A DNA stretch of 64,000 bases, taken from assembly GCA_046048875.1 (NCBI GenBank), contig JBJOFG010000013.1, forward strand, positions 186,001 through 250,000, read 5' to 3'. This DNA comes from CAIZGX01 sp046048875. GTDB taxonomy: Bacteria; Bacteroidota; Bacteroidia; Flavobacteriales_D; Sanyastnellaceae. Of this stretch, positions 45,292 through 54,017 are shown in pieces; position 1 is the stretch's first letter; every line of letters starts with the position of its first letter. Position numbers and translations under genes: made by a program. The notes below the pieces were generated by a model. That model made no database searches. It worked only from the letters and a program-made list of their open reading frames with translations, and was not told the origin of the DNA.

Positions 45292-47697
45292 TTAATTCTT
45301 GATAATCTCCAAATCTACACGACGGTTTTTCTTACGGCCATCTACAGTATTGTTCGGAGCTATCGGACGAGTAATTCCATAATACTCTATTCTGATTCTC
45401 TCAGCTGGAACACCTTGGGTAATTAAATAAGCCTTAACGTTAGCAGCACGCTTACGTGATAGCGTCAAATTATATTCAGGTGAACCTGTATTGTCAGTAT
45501 GCCCCGAAACAACCAACGTCAGGAATTTATTACTCTTCAATTCAAAAGCTAGATCCTTCAACATTTGTTTTTGAGATTCAGGAACTTCTGAGGTATTTGA
45601 TGGATAATCTGAAATTGGATTTCTTGATGTACGTGATGGCACTGCTGGTTCGGGCGTTGGCTCAACAAGTGGCTCAGGGGTAGGTTCAACGACAGGTTCA
45701 GGTGTAGGCTCAACAACTGGCTCTGGAGTTGGCTCAACAACAGGTTGAATAACCACAAGGGTTTCGGTGGTGTCAACTGGAGTTACAGCAATAGGAGCTC
45801 TAGGCTTAGAGCTTTTAAGAATAACTGAAACACCAACACTTGCATTCATTAAATGCCCATTAAACATTGTTTTCTCAACATTTTGGCTCAAATCGTAAGA
45901 GCGTGATTGTAATGAGTGAGAAACAAATGTGTAAGCTGCAAATACAGATACCTTTTCTGAAACGCGATAGGTAGGTGCAACCCTAGCAGCAAAATTCAAC
46001 ATATCATCTCCCTTTGTGATGAAGTTATCAGAAGCTGCGTCGCCTTTGAAAGTGCTTGCACCTACTCCAAGTCCAAATTGAACATCGAATTTTCTGGCTG
46101 GTCTTTCTGAGGTAATTGATTGTCTTAACTGATTCTGAATAGATGTCATTAAGAAGTAATTCGCACGGAAATAATTTGATTTAAAATCAGGAGATGAAGC
46201 TTTCGGGCCTAATGCGTCAAATGCAAATTCAAATCTTCCAAAATAAATTGGGTTAATAAAAGGATGGTTCAATCCAAGGGCCACATGCTTTCCGGGTGTT
46301 GCTCCTAATTCAAACTGATTTGCTATTGGTGCACCAGCAATATGACTTCCCACTGCTGCATCTACAGACCAAACACGCGGAATACGATTTACAATTTCTG
46401 CTGTATAATTCGTTCTTCTATCAGCGACATTGTATCTTACACCAACACTCATATTCATGAAACGCCCGTTGAATGCGCTGTTATTCTGATCATTCTGCAT
46501 ATCCCAAGTACTCGTTTGCAGAGAATGGCTTGTGAAAGATAAATTCGCTATTGCAGAAATATATTTGCTTATTCTGTATGAGGGATTTACACTAAAGACC
46601 AATGCATACATATCATCACCATTCAAAAAGATATCACTGATTGAATTCGTGCTTTCAGCGTTGTACATAGTTGCAAATCCCAAACCCGCTCCGAACGCTA
46701 AATCCATTCTGTTAGCCTCATTATTCACACCTCTTAAGGTTCTCATATCAGCAATTACCTGATAAGTTGTTCTAAAATACTTCGAAGTAAATTCATCTTC
46801 TCCCTGAGCTTCCTTGAACGCATCAAAACCAAGATCAAATCGTCCGTATAACTTGGAGTTGGGGTATTTGTGATTTAAACCCAGATTGAGATGTCCTGCG
46901 GACAAACCTTTGAATTTTGCCGATTCAACCTGTGTTTTTCCGGCGAAGTGGTTTCCAAAAGAAGCGTCAAAAGATTTGAAGAAATGCCATTTTTTATGTG
47001 CCTCTTTCAATGTCCTGTCATAAGTTCTGGCCGAAGTTGGTGTGTATCGAATCCCAACATTTAAAGTTCTAAAAGCACCTTTAAAAGCAGTATTGTTGAT
47101 CGAATTTGTAAAATCAAAACTTGTTGATTGAGCCGAGTGATTAATGCGTGTGTATGAAGCGAAAAGCTTTACCTTATCACTAATTTCTAAACTAGGAGCT
47201 ACTCGGAAACTAATATTCAACATATCATCAGCTGAAGGTAAAAAAGGTGTCTCATCTACCGGCGAGAACTTGCTAGACATTGCTGAATAACCAATCCCCA
47301 TTCCCAGGTCGACATCAAACGACTGCCAAAATGTTTTTCGGTCAACGGTCGCTCTATTCGAATTTCCCCAGCCGGAAAGATTTTTTAAACTAGCATTCAA
47401 ATAATACGTCGAACGAAAGTAATTGGTGTGAAAAGGGCTCGATTGTGAGTTGTTTATCATTCTATCATAAGACAATTCCAATCTACCACCGAACTTATTG
47501 TTTGTGAAATAATTAGTCCAGCCCAAAGTTAAGTTTGAAGCAGTTAATGAATTTACATTGAACCCTTCTTCGATTTGTCGAAGACCGAAGTGGTTCCCAA
47601 AACTAAAATCAAACGAAGACTCCAGTTGCTTCGTATTTCTCTGAGAAAAGGAAACAAATGAAAAGGAAATAAAAAGAATCGCGAATAAATATCTCAT
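45292..47697 (-). CDS. OmpA family protein with three tandem barrel-like units
   Basis: 801 residues, signal peptide MRYLFAILFISFSFVSFSQ. Three related units of about 190-205 residues follow: 28-221, 242-424 and 443-627. Each opens with a SFDxSFGNHF-type motif, then LGLNHxxxNxxxxGRFE, FRxxYxL, FGxGxG, GDDMLNF and NxAFNGxFMNxSVGVRY. A Pro/Glu linker of four VVEPTPEP units (653-684) leads to an OmpA C-terminal peptidoglycan-binding domain (about 705-800, VSGHTDNTGSPEYNLTLSRKRA). Anchors outer membrane to cell wall. Preceded by a TATTTTTG box and ended by a shared terminator. Confidence 0.85.
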   Translation of the reverse strand: MRYLFAILFISFSFVSFSQRNTKQLESSFDFSFGNHFGLRQIEEGFNVNSLTASNLTLGWTNYFTNNKFGGRLELSYDRMINNSQSSPFHTNYFRSTYYLNASLKNLSGWGNSNRATVDRKTFWQSFDVDLGMGIGYSAMSSKFSPVDETPFLPSADDMLNISFRVAPSLEISDKVKLFASYTRINHSAQSTSFDFTNSINNTAFKGAFRTLNVGIRYTPTSARTYDRTLKEAHKKWHFFKSFDASFGNHFAGKTQVESAKFKGLSAGHLNLGLNHKYPNSKLYGRFDLGFDAFKEAQGEDEFTSKYFRTTYQVIADMRTLRGVNNEANRMDLAFGAGLGFATMYNAESTNSISDIFLNGDDMYALVFSVNPSYRISKYISAIANLSFTSHSLQTSTWDMQNDQNNSAFNGRFMNMSVGVRYNVADRRTNYTAEIVNRIPRVWSVDAAVGSHIAGAPIANQFELGATPGKHVALGLNHPFINPIYFGRFEFAFDALGPKASSPDFKSNYFRANYFLMTSIQNQLRQSITSERPARKFDVQFGLGVGASTFKGDAASDNFITKGDDMLNFAARVAPTYRVSEKVSVFAAYTFVSHSLQSRSYDLSQNVEKTMFNGHLMNASVGVSVILKSSKPRAPIAVTPVDTTETLVVIQPVVEPTPEPVVEPTPEPVVEPTPEPLVEPTPEPAVPSRTSRNPISDYPSNTSEVPESQKQMLKDLAFELKSNKFLTLVVSGHTDNTGSPEYNLTLSRKRAANVKAYLITQGVPAERIRIEYYGITRPIAPNNTVDGRKKNRRVDLEIIKN
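45646..45741 (-). repeat. four 24-bp tandem repeats encoding VVEPTPEP
   Basis: Four in-frame units (residues 653-684 of the OmpA protein), the last with Leu for the first Val; nucleotide copies differ at synonymous positions. Confidence 0.8.
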
Positions 47698-47719
47698 TTT
47701 ACTAAATTAGTATATTCTA

Positions 47720-47727
47720 CAAAAATA
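47720..47727 (-). promoter_or_regulatory. -7 box (TATTTTTG) of the OmpA gene
   Basis: Exact TAnnTTTG match on the minus strand, 22 bases before the start codon at 47697. Confidence 0.5.
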
Positions 47728-47794
47728 GGTAAAATACTTCGGTAGTTATTACTGATTCTAAAGATTTAATGTAATCTTTCGAACATTTAATCGT

Positions 47795-47802
47795 TAAATT
47801 TG
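47795..47802 (+). promoter_or_regulatory. -7 box (TAAATTTG) of fcl
   Basis: Exact TAnnTTTG match, 21 bases before ATG 47824. Confidence 0.5.
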
Positions 47803-47823
47803 ACCCAATAATTTTAGTTTTTG

Positions 47824-48885
47824 ATGAATCTCAATTCAAAGATTTTTGTTGCAGGACACAATGGACTTGTTGGTAGGGCCATTGTGAAAGGACTTCAGCT
47901 AGCTGGTTACCACAATCTGTTACTGAAAAGCAGGTCAGAATTAAATTTACTTGAAACGAGTGCTGTTGAGCAATTCTTTGAGATTGAAAGACCTGAATTT
48001 GTATTTCTTGCAGCAGCTAAAGTTGGCGGTATTGTTGCCAATAATACATACAGAGCCGACTTCCTGTTAGATAATCTTTCCATTCAGAATAATGTCATTT
48101 CTTCGGCCCACAAATTTGGTGTTAAAAAATTATTATTCTTAGGAAGCACCTGCATTTATCCCAAAAACGCACCACAACCTCTTAACGAATGTTCGCTGCT
48201 TACCAGCGAATTGGAGTATACCAATGAGCCTTATGCCATTGCAAAAATTGCTGGAATAAAACTGTGTGAAAGCTTTAATATTCAGTATGGCACCAATTTT
48301 ATTTCCGTCATGCCGACTAATTTATATGGTCCTGGCGACAATTTTAATTTCGAGAAATCTCACGTTCTACCTGCTTTGTTACGTAAAATATATTTGGCAA
48401 AATGTCTTCAAGAAAATAAAAATGAGGCGATTCTTTCAGATTTAAATAACGTAGATTTTAAAGTTGCACAAGAGTATTTAAAATCAATTGGTGTTCAAAA
48501 AGATTCGGTTAACATCTGGGGATCAGGAAAGCCAATGAGAGAGTTTATGTGGTCCGAGGATATGGCAGATGCATGCATCCATATCATGCAACATGTGAAC
48601 TTCACAGATTTAATTCAATCGAAGAATGAAATTAGAAATACTCATATCAACATTGGAACAGGCGAAGAAATTTCAATTGCCAATTTAGCACATCTGATCG
48701 CTGACGTTGTTGGTTACAAAGGTAAATTTCACTTTGATTCTTCCAAACCAGATGGGACAATGCGCAAATTAACCGATGTAAGCAAATTACATTCTCTGGG
48801 ATTCAAGCACAGGGTATCACTTCGAGAAGGCATCGAACGCGTATATTCGTGGTATCTCAATCATTCCGCATCAGCTAAACATTGA
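47824..48885 (+). CDS. fcl: GDP-L-fucose synthase
   Basis: 353 residues from ATG 47824 (the TTG at 47821 adds one residue). NAD(P)-dependent epimerase/dehydratase: GHNGLVGRAIVKGL for the cofactor, AAAKVGGI, the catalytic STCIYP segment, YAIAKIAG with the Tyr-Lys pair, and MPTNLYGPGDNF. Makes GDP-fucose from GDP-4-keto-6-deoxymannose for surface polysaccharide. It is longer than E. coli Fcl by an insertion around residues 195-225, seen in other Bacteroidota. Coupled to the acetyltransferase gene that follows after one base. No gmd gene in the window. Confidence 0.9.
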   Translation: MNLNSKIFVAGHNGLVGRAIVKGLQLAGYHNLLLKSRSELNLLETSAVEQFFEIERPEFVFLAAAKVGGIVANNTYRADFLLDNLSIQNNVISSAHKFGVKKLLFLGSTCIYPKNAPQPLNECSLLTSELEYTNEPYAIAKIAGIKLCESFNIQYGTNFISVMPTNLYGPGDNFNFEKSHVLPALLRKIYLAKCLQENKNEAILSDLNNVDFKVAQEYLKSIGVQKDSVNIWGSGKPMREFMWSEDMADACIHIMQHVNFTDLIQSKNEIRNTHINIGTGEEISIANLAHLIADVVGYKGKFHFDSSKPDGTMRKLTDVSKLHSLGFKHRVSLREGIERVYSWYLNHSASAKH

Positions 48886-48886
48886 T

Positions 48887-49453
48887 TTGAAGACCATACT
48901 ATACATATTCTATTGGCCACTAAATTTTATTTGGTTTACAATTCAGGGGGTGCCATTTTGGAAAATACATTCCTATGGTTTCCTTTTCATTTCGAATAAG
49001 GGAACTTTTACTTTGGGTAAAGATTTCTTAGTTAATTCAAACCGATTTGCAAACATTATCGGGAGCGGCGCGTCCTCTTCCATTATGATTGGAAAGAACG
49101 CGCGATTGACCATTGGGGAAGACGTAGGTTTTTCAAATTCGACTATTTGCTGTCGCGAAGAAATTTCAATCGGAAATCATACAATTATTGGGGGCAATTG
49201 TAAAATATGGGATACCGATTTCCATCCGACTTCGATAGCGCAAAGAAAGATTGATATTGATTCAAATGCTAAGACCTCCCCTATTCACATTGGGGAATAT
49301 GTATTTATTGGAGCCGAAAGTATTATTATGAAAGGCGTTTCGATTGGCGATTTTGCGGTCATTGGTGCAGGCAGCGTCGTTCGCTCAAACATCCCGGCAA
49401 ACGAAGTATGGGCAGGAAATCCAGCGGTATTCGTTAAAAAATTAAATCACTGA
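48887..49453 (+). CDS. left-handed beta-helix acyltransferase (hexapeptide repeat)
   Basis: 188 residues from a TTG start one base after the fcl stop; no ATG is available before the conserved part. Hexapeptide repeats run from about 60 to 170 (IMIGKNARLTIGED, ISIGNHTIIGGNCKI, IHIGEYVFIGAES), with the likely catalytic His in DTDFHP near 112 and the closing GAGSVVRSNIPANEVWAGNPA. This is the WcaF/maltose O-acetyltransferase-like group that acetylates sugars of capsule or LPS. Abuts the stop of the convergent gene with no gap. Confidence 0.85.
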   Translation: MKTILYIFYWPLNFIWFTIQGVPFWKIHSYGFLFISNKGTFTLGKDFLVNSNRFANIIGSGASSSIMIGKNARLTIGEDVGFSNSTICCREEISIGNHTIIGGNCKIWDTDFHPTSIAQRKIDIDSNAKTSPIHIGEYVFIGAESIIMKGVSIGDFAVIGAGSVVRSNIPANEVWAGNPAVFVKKLNH

Positions 49454-49969
49454 TTAATTCATTTTCTTGAAGTTCACACGCTGAAGGAACTGGATATCGA
49501 GACTTTGAATTTCTGAAGACGATTCATCTTTGTACTTCCCTCCGAATAATTCCATTAATATCGAATTACCCGATTTTATATAAGTGTCACAGATTGTGAA
49601 TCCTTCTAACGTAAAACAAGAAGTTAGCGTATTGTCATAGGCATAACAATTTAACATTGTGCCATCCATTTCATCCAACACAAACAAATTAGATTGATCA
49701 GACGGTGGTATCAATTGATAATCCTTCACCAAGATTCCGAATGGTTCGTAATAGGTCATTTTCCAAGTAAGCCTGTTACTTTCTGGTATGTTTGCAATAA
49801 CAAGGTCAACAGGTAATTCTGTTTGAAGTTTACCTCGACCATATACTTGCATGGTGCCCTCATAAGTTCCAATCCAATTTTGAAGCGACGGACTTTGAGC
49901 AAAACAATAATCGCTGCAAAGTGCAGCGATTATTGTGAATAGCGAAATAACTATTACTCGGTTTTTCAA
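49454..49969 (-). CDS. hypothetical secreted protein coupled to the M36 peptidase gene
   Basis: 171 residues from a TTG start that overlaps the TGA stop of the peptidase gene (TTGA), with a signal peptide (MKNRVIVISLFTIIAALCSDYCFA). The mature part looks like a small lipocalin-like beta barrel: WIGTYEGTMQVYG, DLVIANIPESNRLTWKMTYY, LLVLDEMDGTMLNCY-type strands and CFTLEGFTICDTYI. No known family named. The overlap points to translational coupling, so it may assist, hold or inhibit the peptidase; this is inference. Confidence 0.6.
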   Translation of the reverse strand: MKNRVIVISLFTIIAALCSDYCFAQSPSLQNWIGTYEGTMQVYGRGKLQTELPVDLVIANIPESNRLTWKMTYYEPFGILVKDYQLIPPSDQSNLFVLDEMDGTMLNCYAYDNTLTSCFTLEGFTICDTYIKSGNSILMELFGGKYKDESSSEIQSLDIQFLQRVNFKKMN

Positions 49970-52959
49970 TTTTTTACAATCTGAATGGATTCAATATTTT
50001 TTCTATTTTGACGCAGTACAACTTGGTAGCTTCCTTTCGCCCACTTTTCAGATGGAATAAGAATGCTTTGAAGTTGAATGCCATATTCATAAGCAGGAAT
50101 CGCGAAAATTGTTCTTCCAACAGCGTCTAAGACCAGTACCTCAATGGTTTCCGGTTTTGAAAGTTGGAATTGAACTCTTGTAGACTCATGTGTTGGATTA
50201 GGAAAAGCTACAGCGTTGAATACATTTAAATCCGTTTCTTCAACTCCAATAATGGCATCTTCATATACAATGAAATCATCCAAAGCACCCTCTACCAATG
50301 ACCCACCGTTCAAGTTAACCGTTGGACGAAGACTATCACTGGCAATGAACTGTAATTTCATATTTGCTGTTGGCGTCATGTAATCACTCACGTGAAAAGC
50401 ATTTCTTCTCCAACGCATATCACTCGTCTTCGTGTTTTCAACATAAGTCCAGTTGGCTCCGTTATCATTACTCATTCGAACCTGCCAATAGTCAGCTCCT
50501 GGGTTAGCGCCACCTGGAGGGCTATTGGTGTACCAACGATAATAACTGATAATTGGATTAGTGAAACTTGAAAGATCAATTGTTGTGGTTTGTAAAGTTG
50601 TTCTTCCGGCATCTACGTCATTCTCTCCAATTCCACCTCCAATACTTCCGTTTCCAGTGAAGAAACAATATTCTCCACCGGGAGTAACTTGATCTCCTGT
50701 TTGAACGGTTGTGCCAGGCGCCACATCTACAGTTGTGCTTGGAATTGGAATTTCCAATAACCAAATTCCAGTTGTAGCATTATCCCCAGCTACGCCTGTT
50801 TGCCATGAACCCCAGTCTTCGTTGTTGTCACAATCGTGACGTCCAACTTCATTGACGCCAATGAGCAACATGTGAGGTAAGGTTGGGAAAAAGTCTTGGT
50901 GCGCACCAACTGGATTAACGGTTCCAACTGAACCGTTGATGTCGTTCGCAGTGAAATAATACCTTAGAATAGTTCCTGGAGCAAAACCATCAAATGTCGT
51001 TTCGAAAGATCCAGAAGCATCTGTCATTGCTACCGTTTCCCAAGCCCCATTGTTCACTTGATAATGACAGTTGACGTCTGACAAATATTGAGTGTAAGGG
51101 AAAAATAAATCCAATTCCGCAGAAAGCGTAATGGGAACAATAGGATCTTCAAAATTTGTAGGTGTGTGAGAAATTACAGCAGGTGATATTAATGTTATTC
51201 CATGAAGATAAAATCCTTGCACGATTTCAATACCATTGGGTGTGCCGTTGGTAATGTCTCCGTCATTATCATCAGACAAAAGCACATCAAGAAGAATATC
51301 TGTAAATGCCTCACCTTCATTTCCATCGGCGGTTTCAGCTTGTAATCCTGCGTAGGCCTCAACAAATAAAGGCATTGTATTGTTCCAGTCTCCACCCATT
51401 AATAAGTGAGTATCGTACCAAGCTCCCATAATTATTTCTCCATCGGCGTGTACTTCACCAACCAAATCTTGCGGATAAACCTTACGCTCCGTATCATATC
51501 TTCTGATACCATCTTGATTATCTGTATAAAATCCAACACCAACGATTGGGTTATCGGCTAATGATATTCCCCAATAATCTGCGTATCCCTCGCCTATTGC
51601 TCCATTAAAGAAGAATGATCCCAAGCTTTGGTAGTAATTATCATTTATTCCATGCCCATATTCATGGAATACAACGTCGGCCAATAAACTCGTTGCATTA
51701 CATCCATTGGCTAACGCATAAAAATTAATCGAACTTCCGTCGTAAAACGCATTGCAATCACCGGAAGTTAAATCAATGTTGGTTGGAAGTTGGAAATCCA
51801 TCCCGGTAAAGGTTGGCATCCAAAATTTACAATGATCGTGTATACGATTAACACTCTTGTACGCAGATAATTCTCTTTCATTTGCTGCAGTTGACATGTC
51901 TATGGTATTCAAGCCAGCTTGCAGAGTTACATTCTTTTGAGGAGTAATTCCGTCTGTATTTACAGAACTCCAAGGTCCTTCAAGACGAACTACAGCATTT
52001 GCACCAGCGTTTACCCCTATTGTTCCTCCGCCGTTGAGCCCCATTGTGTAATCCGTTCCTGAAACAGTTACATAAATGTTGTTCAGACCTTCAGTCGTTA
52101 TTACCCCGTAAGGATTGGTCATGTATAAATTTCCATTCACCTGGACATCTACCACGAAGTCTTCTTCATTCGGTTTAACAGGTCCTCCTTCAGCGTGAGA
52201 AACTAAGTTCTTACGCATTAAAATTGCTCCTGAAAGGGCATCAACGTATGTCAAATACTTTGAAGGAATATTTTGAGCGTTATGTGTCTTTACAGTGACA
52301 GCATATACCTTTCGATATTCAAATGACTCTGATTTCGGTATAGGTAAAATGAAAATTTCATCCGAAGATTCAACAGCATCGATGGAAGTTGAAATACCAT
52401 TTTGTGCAGCCAATCGAGCCTGTTGCTCACCAATCGACGCTTTGCTTTCCAATACAATTTTCGGATGAACACCGAAGGCAAATTGAACAACTTTTCCATC
52501 AACCAATTTCACAGAGGCTTTACTGAAAAGAACTTTCATGCCATTGAATCGCTGATCGAAAGTGATGTTCGTAAACTTCTCAGTTTTAATTTCAGGTTTT
52601 GCAATCAATTGAATAGATCCATTGCAGAAAACCTGATTCATTTCATTTAGAATATTTTGTGCACGCTCGGTGTCGGTGCTTCCATTCACAGATATCGGAC
52701 TTCCGAATGCCTTTGATGGCATTCCAGTACGCTCGTTGAATAAAGAGGTCCATTTAGTGTGTTGCGATTGAAAAGTTTTCCATACCGATTGGTTGGACAA
52801 CTCCATTTGTTTGTCCGAGTGATAGGCCTCTTCAGATTTGTAGAGTCTCACCTCCAAAGGGTCATAGTTTCGCTCGATGTTATGCTGTCCCCATATAGAA
52901 AGAGAAAGAGAAAGAGAAAGAGACAAAAACAAAGAAAGGCCTAAAAAAATCTTACGCAT
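49966..52959 (-). CDS. secreted M36-like (fungalysin-type) zinc metallopeptidase with T9SS sorting domain
   Basis: 997 residues. Signal peptide with a Ser-Leu repeat; FTP-type propeptide (about 75-230); M36-like catalytic domain with the zinc site HEYGH at 432-436 and the third ligand in GAIGEGYADYW about 25 residues later; an Ig-like segment (about 600-690, ISHTPTNFEDPI), a jelly-roll domain (about 740-920, SYYRWYT) and a T9SS type A sorting domain (FPNPTHESTRVQF to the end). An extracellular protease that would feed the cell with peptides. Tail overlaps the start of the next gene. Confidence 0.9.
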   Translation of the reverse strand: MRKIFLGLSLFLSLSLSLSLSIWGQHNIERNYDPLEVRLYKSEEAYHSDKQMELSNQSVWKTFQSQHTKWTSLFNERTGMPSKAFGSPISVNGSTDTERAQNILNEMNQVFCNGSIQLIAKPEIKTEKFTNITFDQRFNGMKVLFSKASVKLVDGKVVQFAFGVHPKIVLESKASIGEQQARLAAQNGISTSIDAVESSDEIFILPIPKSESFEYRKVYAVTVKTHNAQNIPSKYLTYVDALSGAILMRKNLVSHAEGGPVKPNEEDFVVDVQVNGNLYMTNPYGVITTEGLNNIYVTVSGTDYTMGLNGGGTIGVNAGANAVVRLEGPWSSVNTDGITPQKNVTLQAGLNTIDMSTAANERELSAYKSVNRIHDHCKFWMPTFTGMDFQLPTNIDLTSGDCNAFYDGSSINFYALANGCNATSLLADVVFHEYGHGINDNYYQSLGSFFFNGAIGEGYADYWGISLADNPIVGVGFYTDNQDGIRRYDTERKVYPQDLVGEVHADGEIIMGAWYDTHLLMGGDWNNTMPLFVEAYAGLQAETADGNEGEAFTDILLDVLLSDDNDGDITNGTPNGIEIVQGFYLHGITLISPAVISHTPTNFEDPIVPITLSAELDLFFPYTQYLSDVNCHYQVNNGAWETVAMTDASGSFETTFDGFAPGTILRYYFTANDINGSVGTVNPVGAHQDFFPTLPHMLLIGVNEVGRHDCDNNEDWGSWQTGVAGDNATTGIWLLEIPIPSTTVDVAPGTTVQTGDQVTPGGEYCFFTGNGSIGGGIGENDVDAGRTTLQTTTIDLSSFTNPIISYYRWYTNSPPGGANPGADYWQVRMSNDNGANWTYVENTKTSDMRWRRNAFHVSDYMTPTANMKLQFIASDSLRPTVNLNGGSLVEGALDDFIVYEDAIIGVEETDLNVFNAVAFPNPTHESTRVQFQLSKPETIEVLVLDAVGRTIFAIPAYEYGIQLQSILIPSEKWAKGSYQVVLRQNRKNIESIQIVKN
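52897..52923 (-). repeat. hexanucleotide tandem repeat (AGAAAG)4.5 in a signal peptide
   Basis: Four perfect AGAAAG units plus a partial fifth. On the coding strand it gives alternating Ser-Leu in the hydrophobic core of the M36 peptidase signal peptide (about residues 13-21). Unit length is a multiple of three. Confidence 0.85.
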
Positions 52960-53015
52960 TGGTATAAGGGTTTAGGACCCTAAGAAACGAAGAAATATTG
53001 AAACAAAAAAGCGAA

Positions 53016-53174
53016 TTACTTTTTCTTTTCAGCCAAAAGAGAAAACATGCTTTGCATTAATTCTTCACGCGCCAACAATTCGCGCTCGAGTTTTTCTTTC
53101 TGTGCTTTAACCTCGTTCAATTCATCTTGAAGTGGATTCACAGAAGCTGTCGATGAAGTATTCTTGTTTTCCAT
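53016..53174 (-). CDS. small coiled-coil protein
   Basis: 52 residues from ATG 53174 (MENKNTSSTASVN); a longer frame from 53252 would overlap ispE. Residues about 15-40 form an acidic-basic heptad pattern (LQDELNEVKAQKEKLERELL), ending SLLAEKKK. Nothing identifies a function; such small proteins are sometimes seen behind ispE in related genomes but I cannot confirm that here. Lies 35 bases after ispE on the same strand. Confidence 0.5.
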   Translation of the reverse strand: MENKNTSSTASVNPLQDELNEVKAQKEKLERELLAREELMQSMFSLLAEKKK

Positions 53175-53209
53175 AATTAATGAGATAAGCAAATATATTT
53201 CATTTACGT

Positions 53210-54016
53210 CTATCCGAGCAAAAAAGTTCTCGAAAAGTAATCTTTCTTCCATTCTGTTTGAGGCACTTCATTGAAAAGCCCATACACCGTGCTTCCTGTG
53301 CCCGACATGCTCGAATAAATCGCACCTTCTTGAATCATTCGGTTTTTAATTTCAGCAATTTCAGGAAACAATTGAAAAACACTTTGTTCAAAATCGTTTT
53401 TCAATTTCGCCCCATTAAAATCCTTGTTTTGAATGAATTCTGCCCAATTGAAATGCGATGATTTCGGCTGAATCCCCCGAAAAGCTTGAGCTGTGGCAAT
53501 GTGAATTCCAGGATTAACAATCGTTAGATACTTTCCTTTCAAGTTGAAATCAACAGGTTGAACCAATTCTCCCCTTCCCGTTACCAATGCGGCTTTGTTT
53601 TTTATGAAGAAAGGGCAATCACTACCCAATTGAGCTGCATAGTCTTCCAATTGAGTAGAATCCAAATTCAAATCAAACAATTCATTAAGGGCCTTTAGCA
53701 TGAATGATCCATCACTCGATCCTCCGCCCATTCCAGCACCGCTGGGAATAATCTTGTGTAAATGAATGTGTACATTACCAATTCCATGCGCCACTTGAAG
53801 CAATTTCCAAGCTTTGTAAACTATATTTTTTTCGGTTGGAATATCAGAAGATAATCCTGTGCAAATAAGGGATGTCTCTTCCGTTGAAGGAGTCATTTCC
53901 AAAATGTCACACAAGGGAATAGGAAGAAACAAACTCTCGAGATTGTGAAATCCGTCGGTTCGTTTCTCGGTAATGAATAAACCTAAATTGATTTTTGCGT
54001 TTGGAAAGACTATCAT
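53210..54016 (-). CDS. ispE: 4-diphosphocytidyl-2-C-methyl-D-erythritol kinase
   Basis: 268 residues. A GHMP kinase of the MEP isoprenoid route: phosphorylates CDP-methylerythritol. N-terminal PNAKINLGLFI with Lys8, RTDGFHNLES, the ATP loop PSGAGMGGGSSDG at 91-103, LGSDCPFF with the catalytic Asp, and SGTGSTVYGLF near the end. Starts one base after the era stop, so both are co-transcribed. Confidence 0.95.
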   Translation of the reverse strand: MIVFPNAKINLGLFITEKRTDGFHNLESLFLPIPLCDILEMTPSTEETSLICTGLSSDIPTEKNIVYKAWKLLQVAHGIGNVHIHLHKIIPSGAGMGGGSSDGSFMLKALNELFDLNLDSTQLEDYAAQLGSDCPFFIKNKAALVTGRGELVQPVDFNLKGKYLTIVNPGIHIATAQAFRGIQPKSSHFNWAEFIQNKDFNGAKLKNDFEQSVFQLFPEIAEIKNRMIQEGAIYSSMSGTGSTVYGLFNEVPQTEWKKDYFSRTFLLG

Positions 54017-54017
54017 G

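Noticed and set aside
45646..45741. CRISPR-like spacing of repeats
   Set aside because: The 24-bp units are contiguous, in frame and encode a Pro/Glu linker; there are no spacers. No CRISPR array or cas gene is visible in the window.
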